Shown piece by piece: positions 17,995-28,409 of a stretch of DNA of 64,000 bases. The stretch is from NCBI RefSeq assembly GCF_000012385.1, contig NC_007940.1, positions 868,001-932,000 on the forward strand, written 5' to 3'. Position 1 is the first letter of the stretch. Each line of letters opens with the position of its first letter. A model generated the notes under the pieces. The model ran no database searches and was not told where the DNA came from. It was given only the letters and a program-made list of their open reading frames with translations. A program made the translations under genes and the position numbers. Source of the stretch: Rickettsia bellii RML369-C (GTDB lineage Bacteria; Pseudomonadota; Alphaproteobacteria; Rickettsiales; Rickettsiaceae).

Positions 17995-20295
17995 TTAAAG
18001 TAGATTAACGTCAGATGGAGTTATATTAATTTCACCAGTAACTGTTAAATTATCAACTATTGTATCTTCTACAGTAGTAATATTATTATGATTTGAAGCA
18101 AGATGTTTCATATTATATAAACTCCCCATACACATTATGGAAAACATATCACTAGGATCAAGTAAACCAAGATATGTATTTAAATGTTCTTCATCAATCG
18201 GTCCTGATTTTTCAAGTAGTCGATTGAAGATGAAAAAGTTTTTTATTCCATACGAATTACCTTTAGAAGTTAAGTCTAAAAGAGCATATTTGTAGTTATC
18301 GGGAATTTTTGCAATATTATTTAATAATATATTCGACACAACCATATTTTTAACAATATCAGATGACCTAAGAATATCGTAAAGTATAGAAGCTTTTTTC
18401 TCGTCCCCTAACTTACTTACTAATTTCTGAATTACATCAGGGATTCCTGAATCAATTGCGGTTAAGATAAGATTATACTCAATCTGCTTAATACTATTAT
18501 ATACTTTATCAAATATAAAAGCTCTCTCCGGTGCATAATACTGCATAGCGATAGTTAAATGTTTACCAGTCACTTCCGGCATTCTATTCATTATATCTTC
18601 AATGACATTTCCGTTACTGTTTTTAACAGCTGTCTCAAAAATTTCATCCAATTTATTGCTATCTAAAATTCCCTGTTTTTCCTTTTCATCTAGTATATTA
18701 TTAACTACTGAAGAATCACCTAACTTAATTGCAATATCTAAAATTTTATCATCACCTATTTTATTAGCGAGTATTTTAAACATATCAGTATTACCTGACA
18801 TAATAATTGCTGCTATATCTTTATTTTCAACCTTTATTGTTTTTAGTATATCTTCTACTGCAGGAAGATTATTTGAATTAATAGCTTTAATTAAAAAATC
18901 AAAAGAAGCTATTTTTTCTAGTAATATTTTAATTATTTGAGTGTTACCTCTCTCAATTACTGAATCAAAAATTACATCTGGTATATCATCAAATTCATTC
19001 ATTCTACCTATTACTTTATTGATTAAAGATAGGCAGTTTTCTTTTACAGCTCTAAGTAAAACTCTTGTATTGATAAAATAATCAGTTTCTTTAGTTTTAT
19101 CAAATAATAGCTCGACTGTTTCAGCTGTATTTATATTCTCTAACTCAGCAGCACGATATAAAAGATAACCTACTATATTTTCTTCTTTATTAAGTAATAT
19201 TTTAAGTATAGGTAAATTATTAGCGTTGATTGCCACAAGTAAATAATCATTAGTAAAACTTTTTATTTTATTACTGTTAATTAACATTTCAGCAATTTCT
19301 ATTTTGTGTTCTTGAATAGCCTCTTGTAAAATACAATTTTCAACTTTTTCGGTTTTATCGAGTAACCTGTTAAGCACAGCTAAATTGTTAAATTTGACAG
19401 CTGAATGTAAATCTACAGTTGTAGCTTCTTTCATTGTATTAATCACTACTTCTATAGCGTCTGTTCTGTTACATTTAATCGCATCTGCTAAAATATTTCC
19501 AACATGTGAATTGTCTATTGCTAAAAGATGCTGTATTTCTTCAATGCTCAATTTTTCACTATCTAAATTTAACAATACATTAAAAGCTTGTTTTAACTCC
19601 TCTGTTGAATAAGATATTTTTTCAGGAAAATTATATTCCGGAAATAGTTCCGGGTATTTATCGACATATTTTTCCTGAAGATTTGTATAAAATTTTTGTA
19701 CTTTAATATATTGTTTTTGCAAAAATTCTGAGAAGCTATTGATATCCATGCCTTTGATAGAACTATTATCAAAAATAAGAGGATATACATTTTCATCTAG
19801 CTTATAGCTAATGCCAAAACTAATTGCAGTAAGTAATGGTAATTTTTTTACAATAAAATCATTTAAATTATCAAAATTATTTTTTGTGTTAAATAAAAGT
19901 TCAGCTACATAACCATTTGAAACATAATTAGCGGGAGCGTAAGTACATAATACAATATTTCCGTTAATATTTTGCATATTATAGTGGGCAGTACTTGCAT
20001 GACAGGATAGTATGTGTACAATATTAGGCTTATTTTCTTCCGTATTTTCAGTTATTTTCGACAATATGCTAGGCACAAGCTCATTATTACTTGATTGTAA
20101 AGTTAAGCTTAACTGTGGAAGAGAATGTTCGTGAGAAAAATATTGACTGCCATGAGCGTAAATAAATATTTCTCTAGCTTCAGGAGCTTTTTGAGCAAGA
20201 TAAGCTTCTATATTGTTTCCTTTATAAATAGGTACTATACTCTGTTGATTAGAAAAATCTCCTACGTCATAACCTTGAAGTATTATTTTTTTCAT
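17995..20295 (-). CDS. RARP-2-like protein: clan-CD peptidase-like domain plus ankyrin-type repeats
   Basis: 766 aa from the ATG at 20295, chosen over the ATG at 20322 because aaagg precedes it. The N-terminal domain has two hydrophobic strands ending in the catalytic signatures of clan CD cysteine peptidases: IFIYAHGS (His48-Gly49) and IVHILSCHAS (Cys98). From about residue 255 to 690 it consists of 30-35-residue helical repeats of the type LLVAINANNLPILKILLNK, i.e. degenerate ankyrin repeats. This is the layout of the rickettsial effector RARP-2, secreted by the type IV system and acting on the ER and Golgi in R. rickettsii (known for the family). It has no signal peptide. A shorter paralog lies at 51955-53526. 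Confidence 0.75.
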   Translation of the reverse strand: MKKIILQGYDVGDFSNQQSIVPIYKGNNIEAYLAQKAPEAREIFIYAHGSQYFSHEHSLPQLSLTLQSSNNELVPSILSKITENTEENKPNIVHILSCHASTAHYNMQNINGNIVLCTYAPANYVSNGYVAELLFNTKNNFDNLNDFIVKKLPLLTAISFGISYKLDENVYPLIFDNSSIKGMDINSFSEFLQKQYIKVQKFYTNLQEKYVDKYPELFPEYNFPEKISYSTEELKQAFNVLLNLDSEKLSIEEIQHLLAIDNSHVGNILADAIKCNRTDAIEVVINTMKEATTVDLHSAVKFNNLAVLNRLLDKTEKVENCILQEAIQEHKIEIAEMLINSNKIKSFTNDYLLVAINANNLPILKILLNKEENIVGYLLYRAAELENINTAETVELLFDKTKETDYFINTRVLLRAVKENCLSLINKVIGRMNEFDDIPDVIFDSVIERGNTQIIKILLEKIASFDFLIKAINSNNLPAVEDILKTIKVENKDIAAIIMSGNTDMFKILANKIGDDKILDIAIKLGDSSVVNNILDEKEKQGILDSNKLDEIFETAVKNSNGNVIEDIMNRMPEVTGKHLTIAMQYYAPERAFIFDKVYNSIKQIEYNLILTAIDSGIPDVIQKLVSKLGDEKKASILYDILRSSDIVKNMVVSNILLNNIAKIPDNYKYALLDLTSKGNSYGIKNFFIFNRLLEKSGPIDEEHLNTYLGLLDPSDMFSIMCMGSLYNMKHLASNHNNITTVEDTIVDNLTVTGEINITPSDVNLL

Positions 20296-20472
20296 ATTTG
20301 CCTTTATTATAATATTAATCATTTAAGGAAAAGTTAAGTAATTGAAGTAAGGCAAAAAAATATTAAACAATACCTTATTTACAATGCTAATTTTTATATT
20401 ATGCTATTATAAATAATTTTTTTATTTTTGCAAGCAAATAACTAATTTGTTAACTATTTGTTAATTGATTTT

Positions 20473-22059
20473 ATGACTTCAAACATTACTAAAATACAAA
20501 ATACTTGGCTTAAGCTTGGTATTACATCTTTAGCGTTTGCTGGTTTATATTCAGTTGTTTTAGTAGTACTCCGCACACCGCAACTCGCTAGCTTTTTTCC
20601 CAATCCTCATATTTTCAAATCTGCGTTAATTATCCATGTTGATTTATCGGTATTAATTTGGCTACTGTCGATTACGGCTAGTGTTTGGGGTAGTGTAATA
20701 CATATGTCATCCCGTGGCTTGACCACGGGATCCAGTAATAAAAAATACAAATATAAAAAGCTTAGGTTATCTTGCTTTATACTGGATCCCGTGGTCAAGC
20801 CACGGGATGACAGCGTATACCCTAAACTCGCTTTTTTTGCTACCATCCTTATAGCCATTTCCCCTATAGCTGGACATAATCCGATCATGAATAATTATAT
20901 ACCAATGCTTGAAAATATAATATTTGTCTTAGGTCTTAGCTTATTCGGTATTACTTTACTTCTATATGCTATTAATATTCTATATTTTTTCAACTGGGCA
21001 AACTGGAGTAATTTAATTAACTTCACTATTTTATCGACTATAATAATGTATATCTTGAGTTGGGTTTGTTTTTGGTGTTCTTATAGTGATTTACAAAATG
21101 TTATCCAAATTATTCCTATCGAGATAGAATTTTATTATAAATTACTTTTTTGGAGCGGCGGTCATTTACTGCAATTTATATATACTCAAATAGCAATGTT
21201 TATTTGGATTATGTTATTTGAGAAGCTAATAGGCAGAGAATCAAAATTCCAAAAATTCTATCTGTTTTTGCTATATTTAAATTTTGTTTTCAGCACTCTT
21301 ATTATTTGGGGGCATATCTCTTACGATATCATCGATGGTAACTTTAAAGAATTTTATACCAACCATATGAAATATTTAGGCGGAATAGCACCCGGATTAT
21401 GTATTGGAGGAATAGGGCTTGAGTGGGTATGTCATTCCCGCAAAAGCGGGAATCCAGAAAAAAAAATCTACTGGATTCCTGCTTCCGCAGGAATGACAGC
21501 CTCTATAACTAAAGCCACCCTCCTCTGTTCCATTACTTTATTCCTACTCGGTGGTTTGATAGCTATGAATATATCCGGCATAAATGTAGTGATCCCTGCC
21601 CATTATCACGGCTCTATCGTCGGGATAAGTATTGCCTGCATGGGATATTGTTATTTGGGTGTTAAACGTCATTGCAAGGAGCGTAGGGCGTTGTTGCATG
21701 GATCGAAAAACGCATTCGGTGTCATATCGTGGCTTGACCACGGTATCCAAAAAATAAATAAAAATATCAATAATATTGATATTTTTAACTGGATCCTGCG
21801 ATCAAGTCGCGGGATGACAATAACAACCACACTCTACCTCCTTACCTTTGGGCAAATCTTGCACATATTAGGGCTTGCTTTTGCCGGTGGTTATGGCGTT
21901 ATGCGTAAAGACCCAAATACTGTAATGCCGCTATCTGCTAAGCTATTAATGGGTATGATGGGCGGCGGCTGGCTTATTGCTATAGTAGGTGGCTTGATGT
22001 TTGTCTTTATTTGTGGTAAAATAATCTTTTTGAAAAATAAACAAAATTATGACGATTAA
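20473..22059 (+). CDS. heme-copper oxidase subunit I-like membrane protein with three in-frame RPEs
   Basis: About 528 aa, 10-12 membrane helices. Likely metal ligands: His55 in [18 protein letters not shown] (CuB-type WxxGH), [10 protein letters not shown] (heme/CuB histidines) and [16 protein letters not shown]. These place it in the cytochrome-oxidase subunit I superfamily, though not as the main CtaD. Residues about 78-113, 320-342 and 399-449 are translated palindromic elements ([10 protein letters not shown].., [12 protein letters not shown].., RSSRGMT), together about 110 residues. All keep the frame and seem to sit in loops. The ATG at 20473 is used rather than the TTG at 20458. The gene overlaps folE by 11 bases. 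Function unproven. Confidence 0.75.
20705..20812. repeat. RPE inside the oxidase-like gene, first
   Basis: 108 bases (36 codons) from tgtcatcccgtggcttgacc to ggtcaagccacgggatgaca, a near-perfect palindrome at the ends. The length is a multiple of three and no stop occurs in the host frame. Confidence 0.9.
21430..21498. repeat. RPE inside the oxidase-like gene, second
   Basis: 69 bases (23 codons) from tgtcattcccgcaaaagcgg to ccgcaggaatgaca. It adds the peptide [15 protein letters not shown] and so on to a loop. Confidence 0.9.
21668..21819. repeat. RPE inside the oxidase-like gene, third, composite
   Basis: About 152 bases. A gtcattgcaaggagcg half-element is joined to a tgtcatatcgtggcttgacc...gatcaagtcgcgggatgaca element. 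It is the longest of the three and has also stayed in frame. Confidence 0.8.
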
Positions 22060-22627
22060 AAAACCGACGAAAGAAGAAGCAAAAGAGGCAGTAAGAACAT
22101 TACTAAGATTTATCGGTGAGGATCCTAATCGTGAGGGATTATTTAAAACTCCCGATAGAGTAATCAAAAGTTATGAAGAAATATTTTCAGGATATGGCAA
22201 AAATATTGAGGAAATATTAGAAACAAAATTTAGTGATACCGGTAATTTTCAAGATTTTATCTCATTAGAGGGCATAAAATTTACCTCTTTTTGTGAACAT
22301 CATATGTTACCTTTTAGCGGTACAGTACATATAGCTTATATTCCGGATAATTGTATTGTCGGTATAAGTAAGCTTGCACGAATAGTAAACGCTTTTGCTA
22401 AGAGATTACAAATTCAAGAAAAAATGACAGTACAAATAGCTGAAAGCGTGCAAGAAAATTTAAAGCCACTTGGTGTTGCAGTTAAAATATCAGCTTTACA
22501 TAGCTGTATGTCAATGCGTGGTGTAATGCAAGATAACAGCATCATGAACACTATGCATTATACGGGAATATTCGCCGAACAGCAAAAATATCGTCATGAA
22601 TTCTTAAACCTTACTTCGAAAAAATAA
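22049..22627 (+). CDS. folE: GTP cyclohydrolase I
   Basis: 192 aa homodecameric zinc enzyme that converts GTP to 7,8-dihydroneopterin triphosphate, the first step toward pterins and toward queuosine-type bases. The zinc ligands are in FCEHHMLP and [24 protein letters not shown] and SKLARIV are the GTP-binding blocks. It overlaps the preceding gene by 11 bases and proS follows after one base, so the three are probably co-transcribed. Full length. Confidence 0.96.
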
Positions 22628-22628
22628 T

Positions 22629-23927
22629 ATGTTACTATCCAAATATTTCTTACCTGTTTTAAAAGAAGACCCAAGTGAAGCCCAAATAACTTCTCATAAA
22701 CTAATGCTTAGAAGTGGAATGATTAGGCAACAAGCTGCCGGTATTTATAGCTGGTTACCACTCGGCTTAAAAGTGCTTAAAAATATTGAGAATATTGTAC
22801 GCTCAAATATGGATAAAGCTGGTTGTCTAGAAGTCTTAATGCCTTGTATACAACCAGCACATTTATGGGTAGAATCAGGACGTTTTGATAATTACGGCAA
22901 AGAGATGCTAAAATTTCAAGATCGTCACGATAATACTTTGTTATTTGGTCCAACTAATGAAGATATGGTTACGGATATTTTCCGTAATAATATTAAATCA
23001 TATAAAGATTTGCCAAAAAATCTTTACCATATTCAATGGAAGTTTCGTGATGAAATTAGACCACGATTTGGTGTTATGAGAGGTCGAGAATTTCTAATGA
23101 AAGATGCCTATTCTTTCGATATTGATGAAGAAAGTGCGGTTAAGACTTACAATCAGATGTATAAGGCTTATATTAATACTTTCAGAGATTTAGGCGTATT
23201 TGCTGTTCCGGTTATTGCCGATAATGGTCCGATAGGCGGGAAATTAAGCCATGAGTTTCATATCATTGCCGAAACCGGTGAAAGTAATATTTATTACGAT
23301 AAAAGATTTAAGACACTAAAAGATAACCCCGATATTGATATTGAAGAAATAAAAAGCTGGTATGCAGCTGCTGAAGAGAAGCACGATGCAAGTAAATTAT
23401 CTTCTGATAAAGAAATAACTAGCAGCAAAGGTATAGAGGTCGGACATATTTTCTATATTGGCACAAAATACTCCGTTAACATGAATGCCCTTATTAATGA
23501 TGAGCATGGCAAATTAACACCGATAGAAATGAGTTCATACGGCATAGGTATTTCAAGACTAGTTGCAGCTATCATAGAAGCAAATAGTGATGCAAAAGGT
23601 ATTATATGGCCTATCGCTGTTGCACCTTTTAAAATTTCATTAATCAACTTAAATATTCATGATAGCAAATGCTTAGAGCTTGCAGAAAGAGTTTATAATG
23701 AACTACTTGCTCAAAATATTGAGGTGTTATACGATGACACTGACGTAAGAGCCGGAAGTAAATTTGCAACGCACGATCTTATCGGCTCACCTTACCAAAT
23801 AATAATTGGTCCTAAAAAAGCTGCAAATAATATTGTCGAGCTTAAAAACCGCAAAAATGGAGAAATAGAAGATATTGATTTAAATAAAAGAGCTTTAAAC
23901 TCATACTTAACTTTTTTTAACTCTTAA
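22629..23927 (+). CDS. proS: prolyl-tRNA synthetase, short alphaproteobacterial form
   Basis: 432 aa class II synthetase. Motif 2 is in [18 protein letters not shown] and motif 3 in [13 protein letters not shown]. The C-terminal anticodon-binding domain starts at about 335. It lacks the roughly 180-residue editing insertion of E. coli-type ProS, as is normal for alphaproteobacteria. Directly downstream of folE. Confidence 0.96.
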   Translation: MLLSKYFLPVLKEDPSEAQITSHKLMLRSGMIRQQAAGIYSWLPLGLKVLKNIENIVRSNMDKAGCLEVLMPCIQPAHLWVESGRFDNYGKEMLKFQDRHDNTLLFGPTNEDMVTDIFRNNIKSYKDLPKNLYHIQWKFRDEIRPRFGVMRGREFLMKDAYSFDIDEESAVKTYNQMYKAYINTFRDLGVFAVPVIADNGPIGGKLSHEFHIIAETGESNIYYDKRFKTLKDNPDIDIEEIKSWYAAAEEKHDASKLSSDKEITSSKGIEVGHIFYIGTKYSVNMNALINDEHGKLTPIEMSSYGIGISRLVAAIIEANSDAKGIIWPIAVAPFKISLINLNIHDSKCLELAERVYNELLAQNIEVLYDDTDVRAGSKFATHDLIGSPYQIIIGPKKAANNIVELKNRKNGEIEDIDLNKRALNSYLTFFNS

Positions 23928-23989
23928 CTAACATTCTTTATTGACTTTATATATAATAGCTTTTTTACAACTCATTTTATAAGGAAATT

Positions 23990-25297
23990 ATGCTAGGTTA
24001 CGCAAAAGAACAAACAACTTTGACCAGAGAGCAAAAAGAAGCTGCTGGTATTTTATCTACTGCCACCTTTTTAGAATATTTTGACTTAATGCTATATGTT
24101 CATTTAGCAGTATTATTAAATGAACTATTTTTCCCTAAATATGAGCCTAGCGTTACTTCTTTTCTCTCTGCTTTTACTTTTTGCTCTACTTTTATATTCA
24201 GACCATTAGGAGCATATATCTTCGGAAGAATTGGTGATAAATTAGGTAGGAAGTCCACTGTTATTATGACAACTACCTTAATGGCTTTATCATGTGTAGT
24301 GATGGCTAATGCTCCGACTTACGAGCAAATAGGTTATTTTGCTGCTGTATTAATTACAGTTTGCCGTGCAGTTCAAGGTATGGCATCCGTAGGTGAGATA
24401 GTAGGTGCAGAGCTATATTTAACTGAAATTACAAAGCCACCTGTTCAATATCCTTTTGTTTCTTTTATTGCTGTAGCGTCAGTAATTGGAACTACAGCAG
24501 CACTTGCTGTAGCTTCTTTAGTTACCACACATGGATTGAATTGGCGTATTGCTTTTTGGATAGGTGCAGCTATCGCAGTTATAGGTGGTTATGCTAGAAC
24601 CAAGCTTAGAGAAACACCCGACTTTGTAAATGCAAGTGCTAGACTTTTACGAAGATATGAGAAGATCAATCTAGACACAAAAGCACTAAAACATGATGAA
24701 ATTTTTAATCAAAAACCTAGTAGAAAGACAACAATATATTTCTTTATAATGAGCTGTGCTTGGCCTATATGTTTCTATTACACTTATATTACCTGCGGTG
24801 AAGTATTAAAGAATTCATTTGGATATAGTGCTTCTCAGGTGATTCATCATAATTTTATTATCTCAATGTTTCATTTGGCTACTTTATCTTTAATATGTTT
24901 CTTGAGTTATAAAATATACCCTTTAAAAATTCTTAGAGTAAAATTAGCCTTATTATTTATATTTATTTTATCTTCACCATATCTTTTAGGAAATGTAACC
25001 ACACCTATACAGCTTCTTTTAATTCAAATATGCATAATATCATGCTCTTTTGATACTGTTCCCGCTGTTTCTATATTCTTTAGACATTTTCCAGTTTTTA
25101 AACGCTTTACTTATAGCAGCATGATATATGCTATTTCTAGAGCTTTAATGTATGTAATTACTTCATTTGGGATTATATATATAACTAAATATTTTGGTCA
25201 GTATGGGTTATTTATTGTTATGGTACCATTACTTGTGACTTGTATGTTTGGTCTTAATCATTTTCAGGAATTGGAAAAGAAAGCTGGTTATTTATAA
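23990..25297 (+). CDS. MFS transporter, ProP-like (proline/betaine or metabolite symporter)
   Basis: 435 aa with 12 predicted helices. It has the MFS signature GRIGDKLGRKSTVI between helices 2 and 3, the RAVQGMASVGE helix-4 motif and the LRETPDF end of helix 6, as in ProP-type metabolite:H+ symporters. Rickettsiae carry several ProP paralogs for taking host solutes, so the substrate cannot be assigned. The ATG is preceded by aagga at the right spacing. It lies tail to tail with the SpoT-like gene, 1 base apart. Confidence 0.85.
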   Translation: MLGYAKEQTTLTREQKEAAGILSTATFLEYFDLMLYVHLAVLLNELFFPKYEPSVTSFLSAFTFCSTFIFRPLGAYIFGRIGDKLGRKSTVIMTTTLMALSCVVMANAPTYEQIGYFAAVLITVCRAVQGMASVGEIVGAELYLTEITKPPVQYPFVSFIAVASVIGTTAALAVASLVTTHGLNWRIAFWIGAAIAVIGGYARTKLRETPDFVNASARLLRRYEKINLDTKALKHDEIFNQKPSRKTTIYFFIMSCAWPICFYYTYITCGEVLKNSFGYSASQVIHHNFIISMFHLATLSLICFLSYKIYPLKILRVKLALLFIFILSSPYLLGNVTTPIQLLLIQICIISCSFDTVPAVSIFFRHFPVFKRFTYSSMIYAISRALMYVITSFGIIYITKYFGQYGLFIVMVPLLVTCMFGLNHFQELEKKAGYL

Positions 25298-25298
25298 A

Positions 25299-25940
25299 TT
25301 ATAATTTATGATTATTTAGAAATTTATTACATATATTACTGAACTTTTCTTCAATCTCATAACATTCTAAATGTATAGCAGAAAGTAAAAATTTCCTTAG
25401 CGTTTCTTTAATTATCTTATGTGCCTTTTCAGGAGATTTAGATTCTAAGGTTTGCATGTTATGAATACGATCAAATAGTTTTATAAGTACAGTATCATAT
25501 CTTTTTTGTTTGATGAGTAAATTAAGGCTTTCTTCGGCACTTATTTTTCCAGTAGGTTTAACTCTAGTTAGACCTTCTACATGCTTTGCAACTTCTGCAC
25601 CAAAAATCTCAGTAATCATTGCTTCAGTAAGCTCCGTATCCTCAATAGTATCATGAAGTAATGCTGCTTGTAGCATAATAGCGTTGTAAAGCTTTGGAGC
25701 ATCATACGCTACAAACTCTGCAAGCATTATAGTTACCTCAATAGGATGGGAATAGTACGGATCACCTGATTGACGCATTTGCAAACCATGATATTTACGA
25801 GCGTAATAAATACCTTTTTTGACTTCATCAAGATCTATAGGTTTTTTTACTTTGGCGTTTAAATCCTCAATTTTATCAAGAAGTTTTTTAGCATATTCAC
25901 AAATTTCAAATTTTTCTTTCCAGCAGTTTAAATCTTCCAT
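25299..25940 (-). CDS. HD-domain (p)ppGpp hydrolase, SpoT N-terminal domain only
   Basis: 213 aa. HD motifs are complete: YYSHPIEV, the LLHDTIEDT metal pair, and LFDRIHNMQTL. These are the hydrolase (MESH1/SpoT) residues. The synthetase, TGS and ACT domains of a full SpoT are absent, which is the known rickettsial pattern of short split SpoT genes. The product should degrade (p)ppGpp with Mn2+, if active. The C-terminal helix (HLECYEIEEKFSNICN) is shorter than in full SpoT. Confidence 0.8.
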   Translation of the reverse strand: MEDLNCWKEKFEICEYAKKLLDKIEDLNAKVKKPIDLDEVKKGIYYARKYHGLQMRQSGDPYYSHPIEVTIMLAEFVAYDAPKLYNAIMLQAALLHDTIEDTELTEAMITEIFGAEVAKHVEGLTRVKPTGKISAEESLNLLIKQKRYDTVLIKLFDRIHNMQTLESKSPEKAHKIIKETLRKFLLSAIHLECYEIEEKFSNICNKFLNNHKL

Positions 25941-26039
25941 AAAAATTATTTATACAGTAATATTAATTGTTCCAAAAATAAATTCACATTTTCTAGGTTA
26001 GCAAATAGTACTCTAGGGCAAGCCCTAGAAGACTCGAAC

Positions 26040-26504
26040 CTAAAGTTTGTTAATAGAATTAAGGACTGTTTCTAAGATCATACTAGCTGCTACTGCGTCA
26101 TCATTATTATTACGCTCTTTTCGTTTAATACCGAATGATTTGAGAAAATTATTTGCGGCTTTTGTAGTGAGTCGTTCGTCTTGTAGATATATAGGTAAAT
26201 TTATAGATTTTGTCAATTCTTCGGCAAATTTTATTACTATAGCTGATTGCTCTGTCTGCATTCCGCTCATATCAATCGGCAAGCCTATTACAATACCGCA
26301 AGCTTTATACTGTTCAATTTTCTCCAGCAAAGAGGCTATAATCGCTTTTTTACTTGCTTCAGTGATAATATTTAGTGGCATGGCTATGTTACGTTCTTGA
26401 TTAGATATAGCAATGCCTATTTTTTTACTGCCATAATCAATAGAGATAAGAGGTGCATTTGGTAATAAAAGCCGATAAAATTCTTGAAGATTATTTATGA
26501 TCAT
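26040..26504 (-). CDS. ruvX: Holliday junction resolvase-like YqgF/RuvX
   Basis: About 154 aa RNase H-fold protein. The catalytic acids are seen in [12 protein letters not shown] (first Asp), YLQDERLTT (Asp-Glu) and NNNDDAVAA (last Asp). [10 protein letters not shown] is the family core. YqgF/RuvX acts in 16S rRNA 5'-end maturation and perhaps in junction resolution. The ATG at 26504 is preferred to the TTG further upstream. It is divergent from the EptA-like gene with 41 bases between. Confidence 0.93.
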   Translation of the reverse strand: MIINNLQEFYRLLLPNAPLISIDYGSKKIGIAISNQERNIAMPLNIITEASKKAIIASLLEKIEQYKACGIVIGLPIDMSGMQTEQSAIVIKFAEELTKSINLPIYLQDERLTTKAANNFLKSFGIKRKERNNNDDAVAASMILETVLNSINKL

Positions 26505-26545
26505 GATAGGTTGTGTGTACAAAATTTACATAATTATTGTATTAT

Positions 26546-28114
26546 ATGCTAAAAAATATCCAAAAACATTTAGATATTAAATTAATTAAATTATCGGCAA
26601 TTTTAGCCTTTATTTACTGCTTATTATTTAATAGTGCAATATTAATTTATAAATTTGATTATTATAAAGCAACAATCTTCAGAGGAATATTAGAACTATC
26701 AAAAGATTTCTGCTATGTTTATATATTTTCTTTTATAGCATTTTTTGGTCTTAGCGTACATAGATTAGCATTAAAAATTGGTTCATGCTTTTTATTTATT
26801 ACTTCTGCAATAGCTAGCTATTATATTTATTTCTTTAAAATAACCCCTACTAAGCAAGTAATTGGTAGTTTTTTCTCAACAGATTTGAACGAGGTTTATG
26901 AACTTACAAGTATTAAATTAATAATATGGATGATTTTTAGTTTATTTACTTGTCTTTACACACTCAGAACTTTCGCTACTTCTGATACTAAATCTTTTGT
27001 CACAAAATTATTATCCGCAGCTTGCTTACTTATCTTTTTATATAATATCATTACTCCATCTTTTAAAATATTAAAAAATTACTTTCCTGTTCAGTATTTA
27101 CATAATACTTATCTTAATTTTGCTGGAAGCCTAGGAGGTAAAAATTATGCTCAAATAGATATCAGTAAGCAGTATAATTTCGTCGATAATTCCGATAATG
27201 ATATTATCGGTGTTTTAGTCATAGGAGAGTCCGCAAGATTTGATCATTTCGGTATTAATGGTTATATGAGAGATACAACACCTCGATTGAAAAATATTGA
27301 AAATCTTACTTCCTTTAAAGCTAAATCCGCATCAAACTTAACTTATATTTCTATACCCTCATTACTTTCACGTTATCCTGCAAGTAAAATTGAAGATAAT
27401 AAACTTGAAAATAGTTTTTTATCAGTTTTGACTAGTATAGGATTTAATACTACTTGGATTGGTACGCAAACTTTAATGAGAAATTTTGCAAATTTTGACT
27501 TAGGTACTATCTATAATGATGTTAATTTTACTATAGTACCAGGGGGCTCTGCCTTATTTTCTCTAAATGATCATGACGGGAAAATGCTTCCCTTTGTACA
27601 AGAAATAATTTCAAATTCAAGTAAACAATTTATAGTAGTTCATACATCCGGTAGCCACTGGAATTATACAGTAAGATATCCTAAAGAATTTGAGCAATTC
27701 ACTCCTATTTGCAGTGATAAAATTAAGTCCGACGCCAGTAATTGCGAGCAGCTAGCACTTGTTAATAGCTACGATAATTCTATTTTATACACTGATTTTT
27801 TTTTGTCTAATTTGATTGATTTACTAAAAGACAAAAATGCATTTCTATTATATGTCTCTGATCATGGCGAATCATTAGGGGAAAATGGCTATTATGGTCA
27901 TGGCGGACCGCTAATTGCAGAACAAACAACCGTACCCTTTCTAATCTGGATGTCAGATGAATTTAAGCAAAAGCATCCTGAATCAGTGGCATCAATTAAA
28001 AATTATGCCAATAATGAAATTAGCCATGATTATGTTTTTCATTCAATTCTTGACTGTCTAAATATAGATTCTGATGTTATTGACAAGGGTTTAAGTTTAT
28101 GTAAATCTAGCTAA
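26546..28114 (+). CDS. EptA-like lipid A phosphoethanolamine transferase
   Basis: About 522 aa. Four or five N-terminal helices (to about residue 175) are followed by a periplasmic sulfatase-fold domain. Metal and nucleophile residues are visible in VIGESARFDHF, SNLTYISIPS (nucleophile Thr), HTSGSHWNY and YVSDHGESLGENG. The family moves phosphoethanolamine from phosphatidylethanolamine to lipid A or core sugars, lowering surface charge and giving polymyxin resistance. Donor and acceptor here are inferred from family. Start at the ATG at 26546. Confidence 0.85.
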   Translation: MLKNIQKHLDIKLIKLSAILAFIYCLLFNSAILIYKFDYYKATIFRGILELSKDFCYVYIFSFIAFFGLSVHRLALKIGSCFLFITSAIASYYIYFFKITPTKQVIGSFFSTDLNEVYELTSIKLIIWMIFSLFTCLYTLRTFATSDTKSFVTKLLSAACLLIFLYNIITPSFKILKNYFPVQYLHNTYLNFAGSLGGKNYAQIDISKQYNFVDNSDNDIIGVLVIGESARFDHFGINGYMRDTTPRLKNIENLTSFKAKSASNLTYISIPSLLSRYPASKIEDNKLENSFLSVLTSIGFNTTWIGTQTLMRNFANFDLGTIYNDVNFTIVPGGSALFSLNDHDGKMLPFVQEIISNSSKQFIVVHTSGSHWNYTVRYPKEFEQFTPICSDKIKSDASNCEQLALVNSYDNSILYTDFFLSNLIDLLKDKNAFLLYVSDHGESLGENGYYGHGGPLIAEQTTVPFLIWMSDEFKQKHPESVASIKNYANNEISHDYVFHSILDCLNIDSDVIDKGLSLCKSS

Positions 28115-28118
28115 CCTT

Positions 28119-28409
28119 TTAAAAATCAATTCCAAGCTCGTCAGTTAAAATACTCATTAGCTCTAGCCCTGCTCTATTTTTCCATTTCCCTTGCTCATAG
28201 AAAAAATGATAAGGTCCACTAACAGGAGATGATAACCAAATTTCCTTAGCGGCACTTTGTTTATTTATTACATATATACCGTCAGTTGTATCAATACTTA
28301 ATATATCGCTTTGTAGGTCTACATCTATGTCCTGATTTTGTTCTTCAATCCTGTCTGCTATATGTGCAATTACTGTTTCAGCTATTTTACTAAATTCACT
28401 ATTATTCAT
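28119..28409 (-). CDS. cyaY: frataxin homolog CyaY
   Basis: 96 aa, the family length. The acidic first helix ([20 protein letters not shown]) and the beta-sheet core with [20 protein letters not shown] and GPYHF are typical. It binds iron and modulates Fe-S cluster assembly. It overlaps the 3' end of mltG by 8 bases, so translation is probably coupled. Confidence 0.92.
   Translation of the reverse strand: MNNSEFSKIAETVIAHIADRIEEQNQDIDVDLQSDILSIDTTDGIYVINKQSAAKEIWLSSPVSGPYHFFYEQGKWKNRAGLELMSILTDELGIDF

Noticed and set aside
20607..20888. ORF opposite to the oxidase-like gene
   Set aside because: Open because the RPE is palindromic and reads alike on both strands. No own start signals.
21544..21750. 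68-codon minus-strand ORF
   Set aside because: Translation of the third RPE and the antisense strand of the oxidase-like gene.
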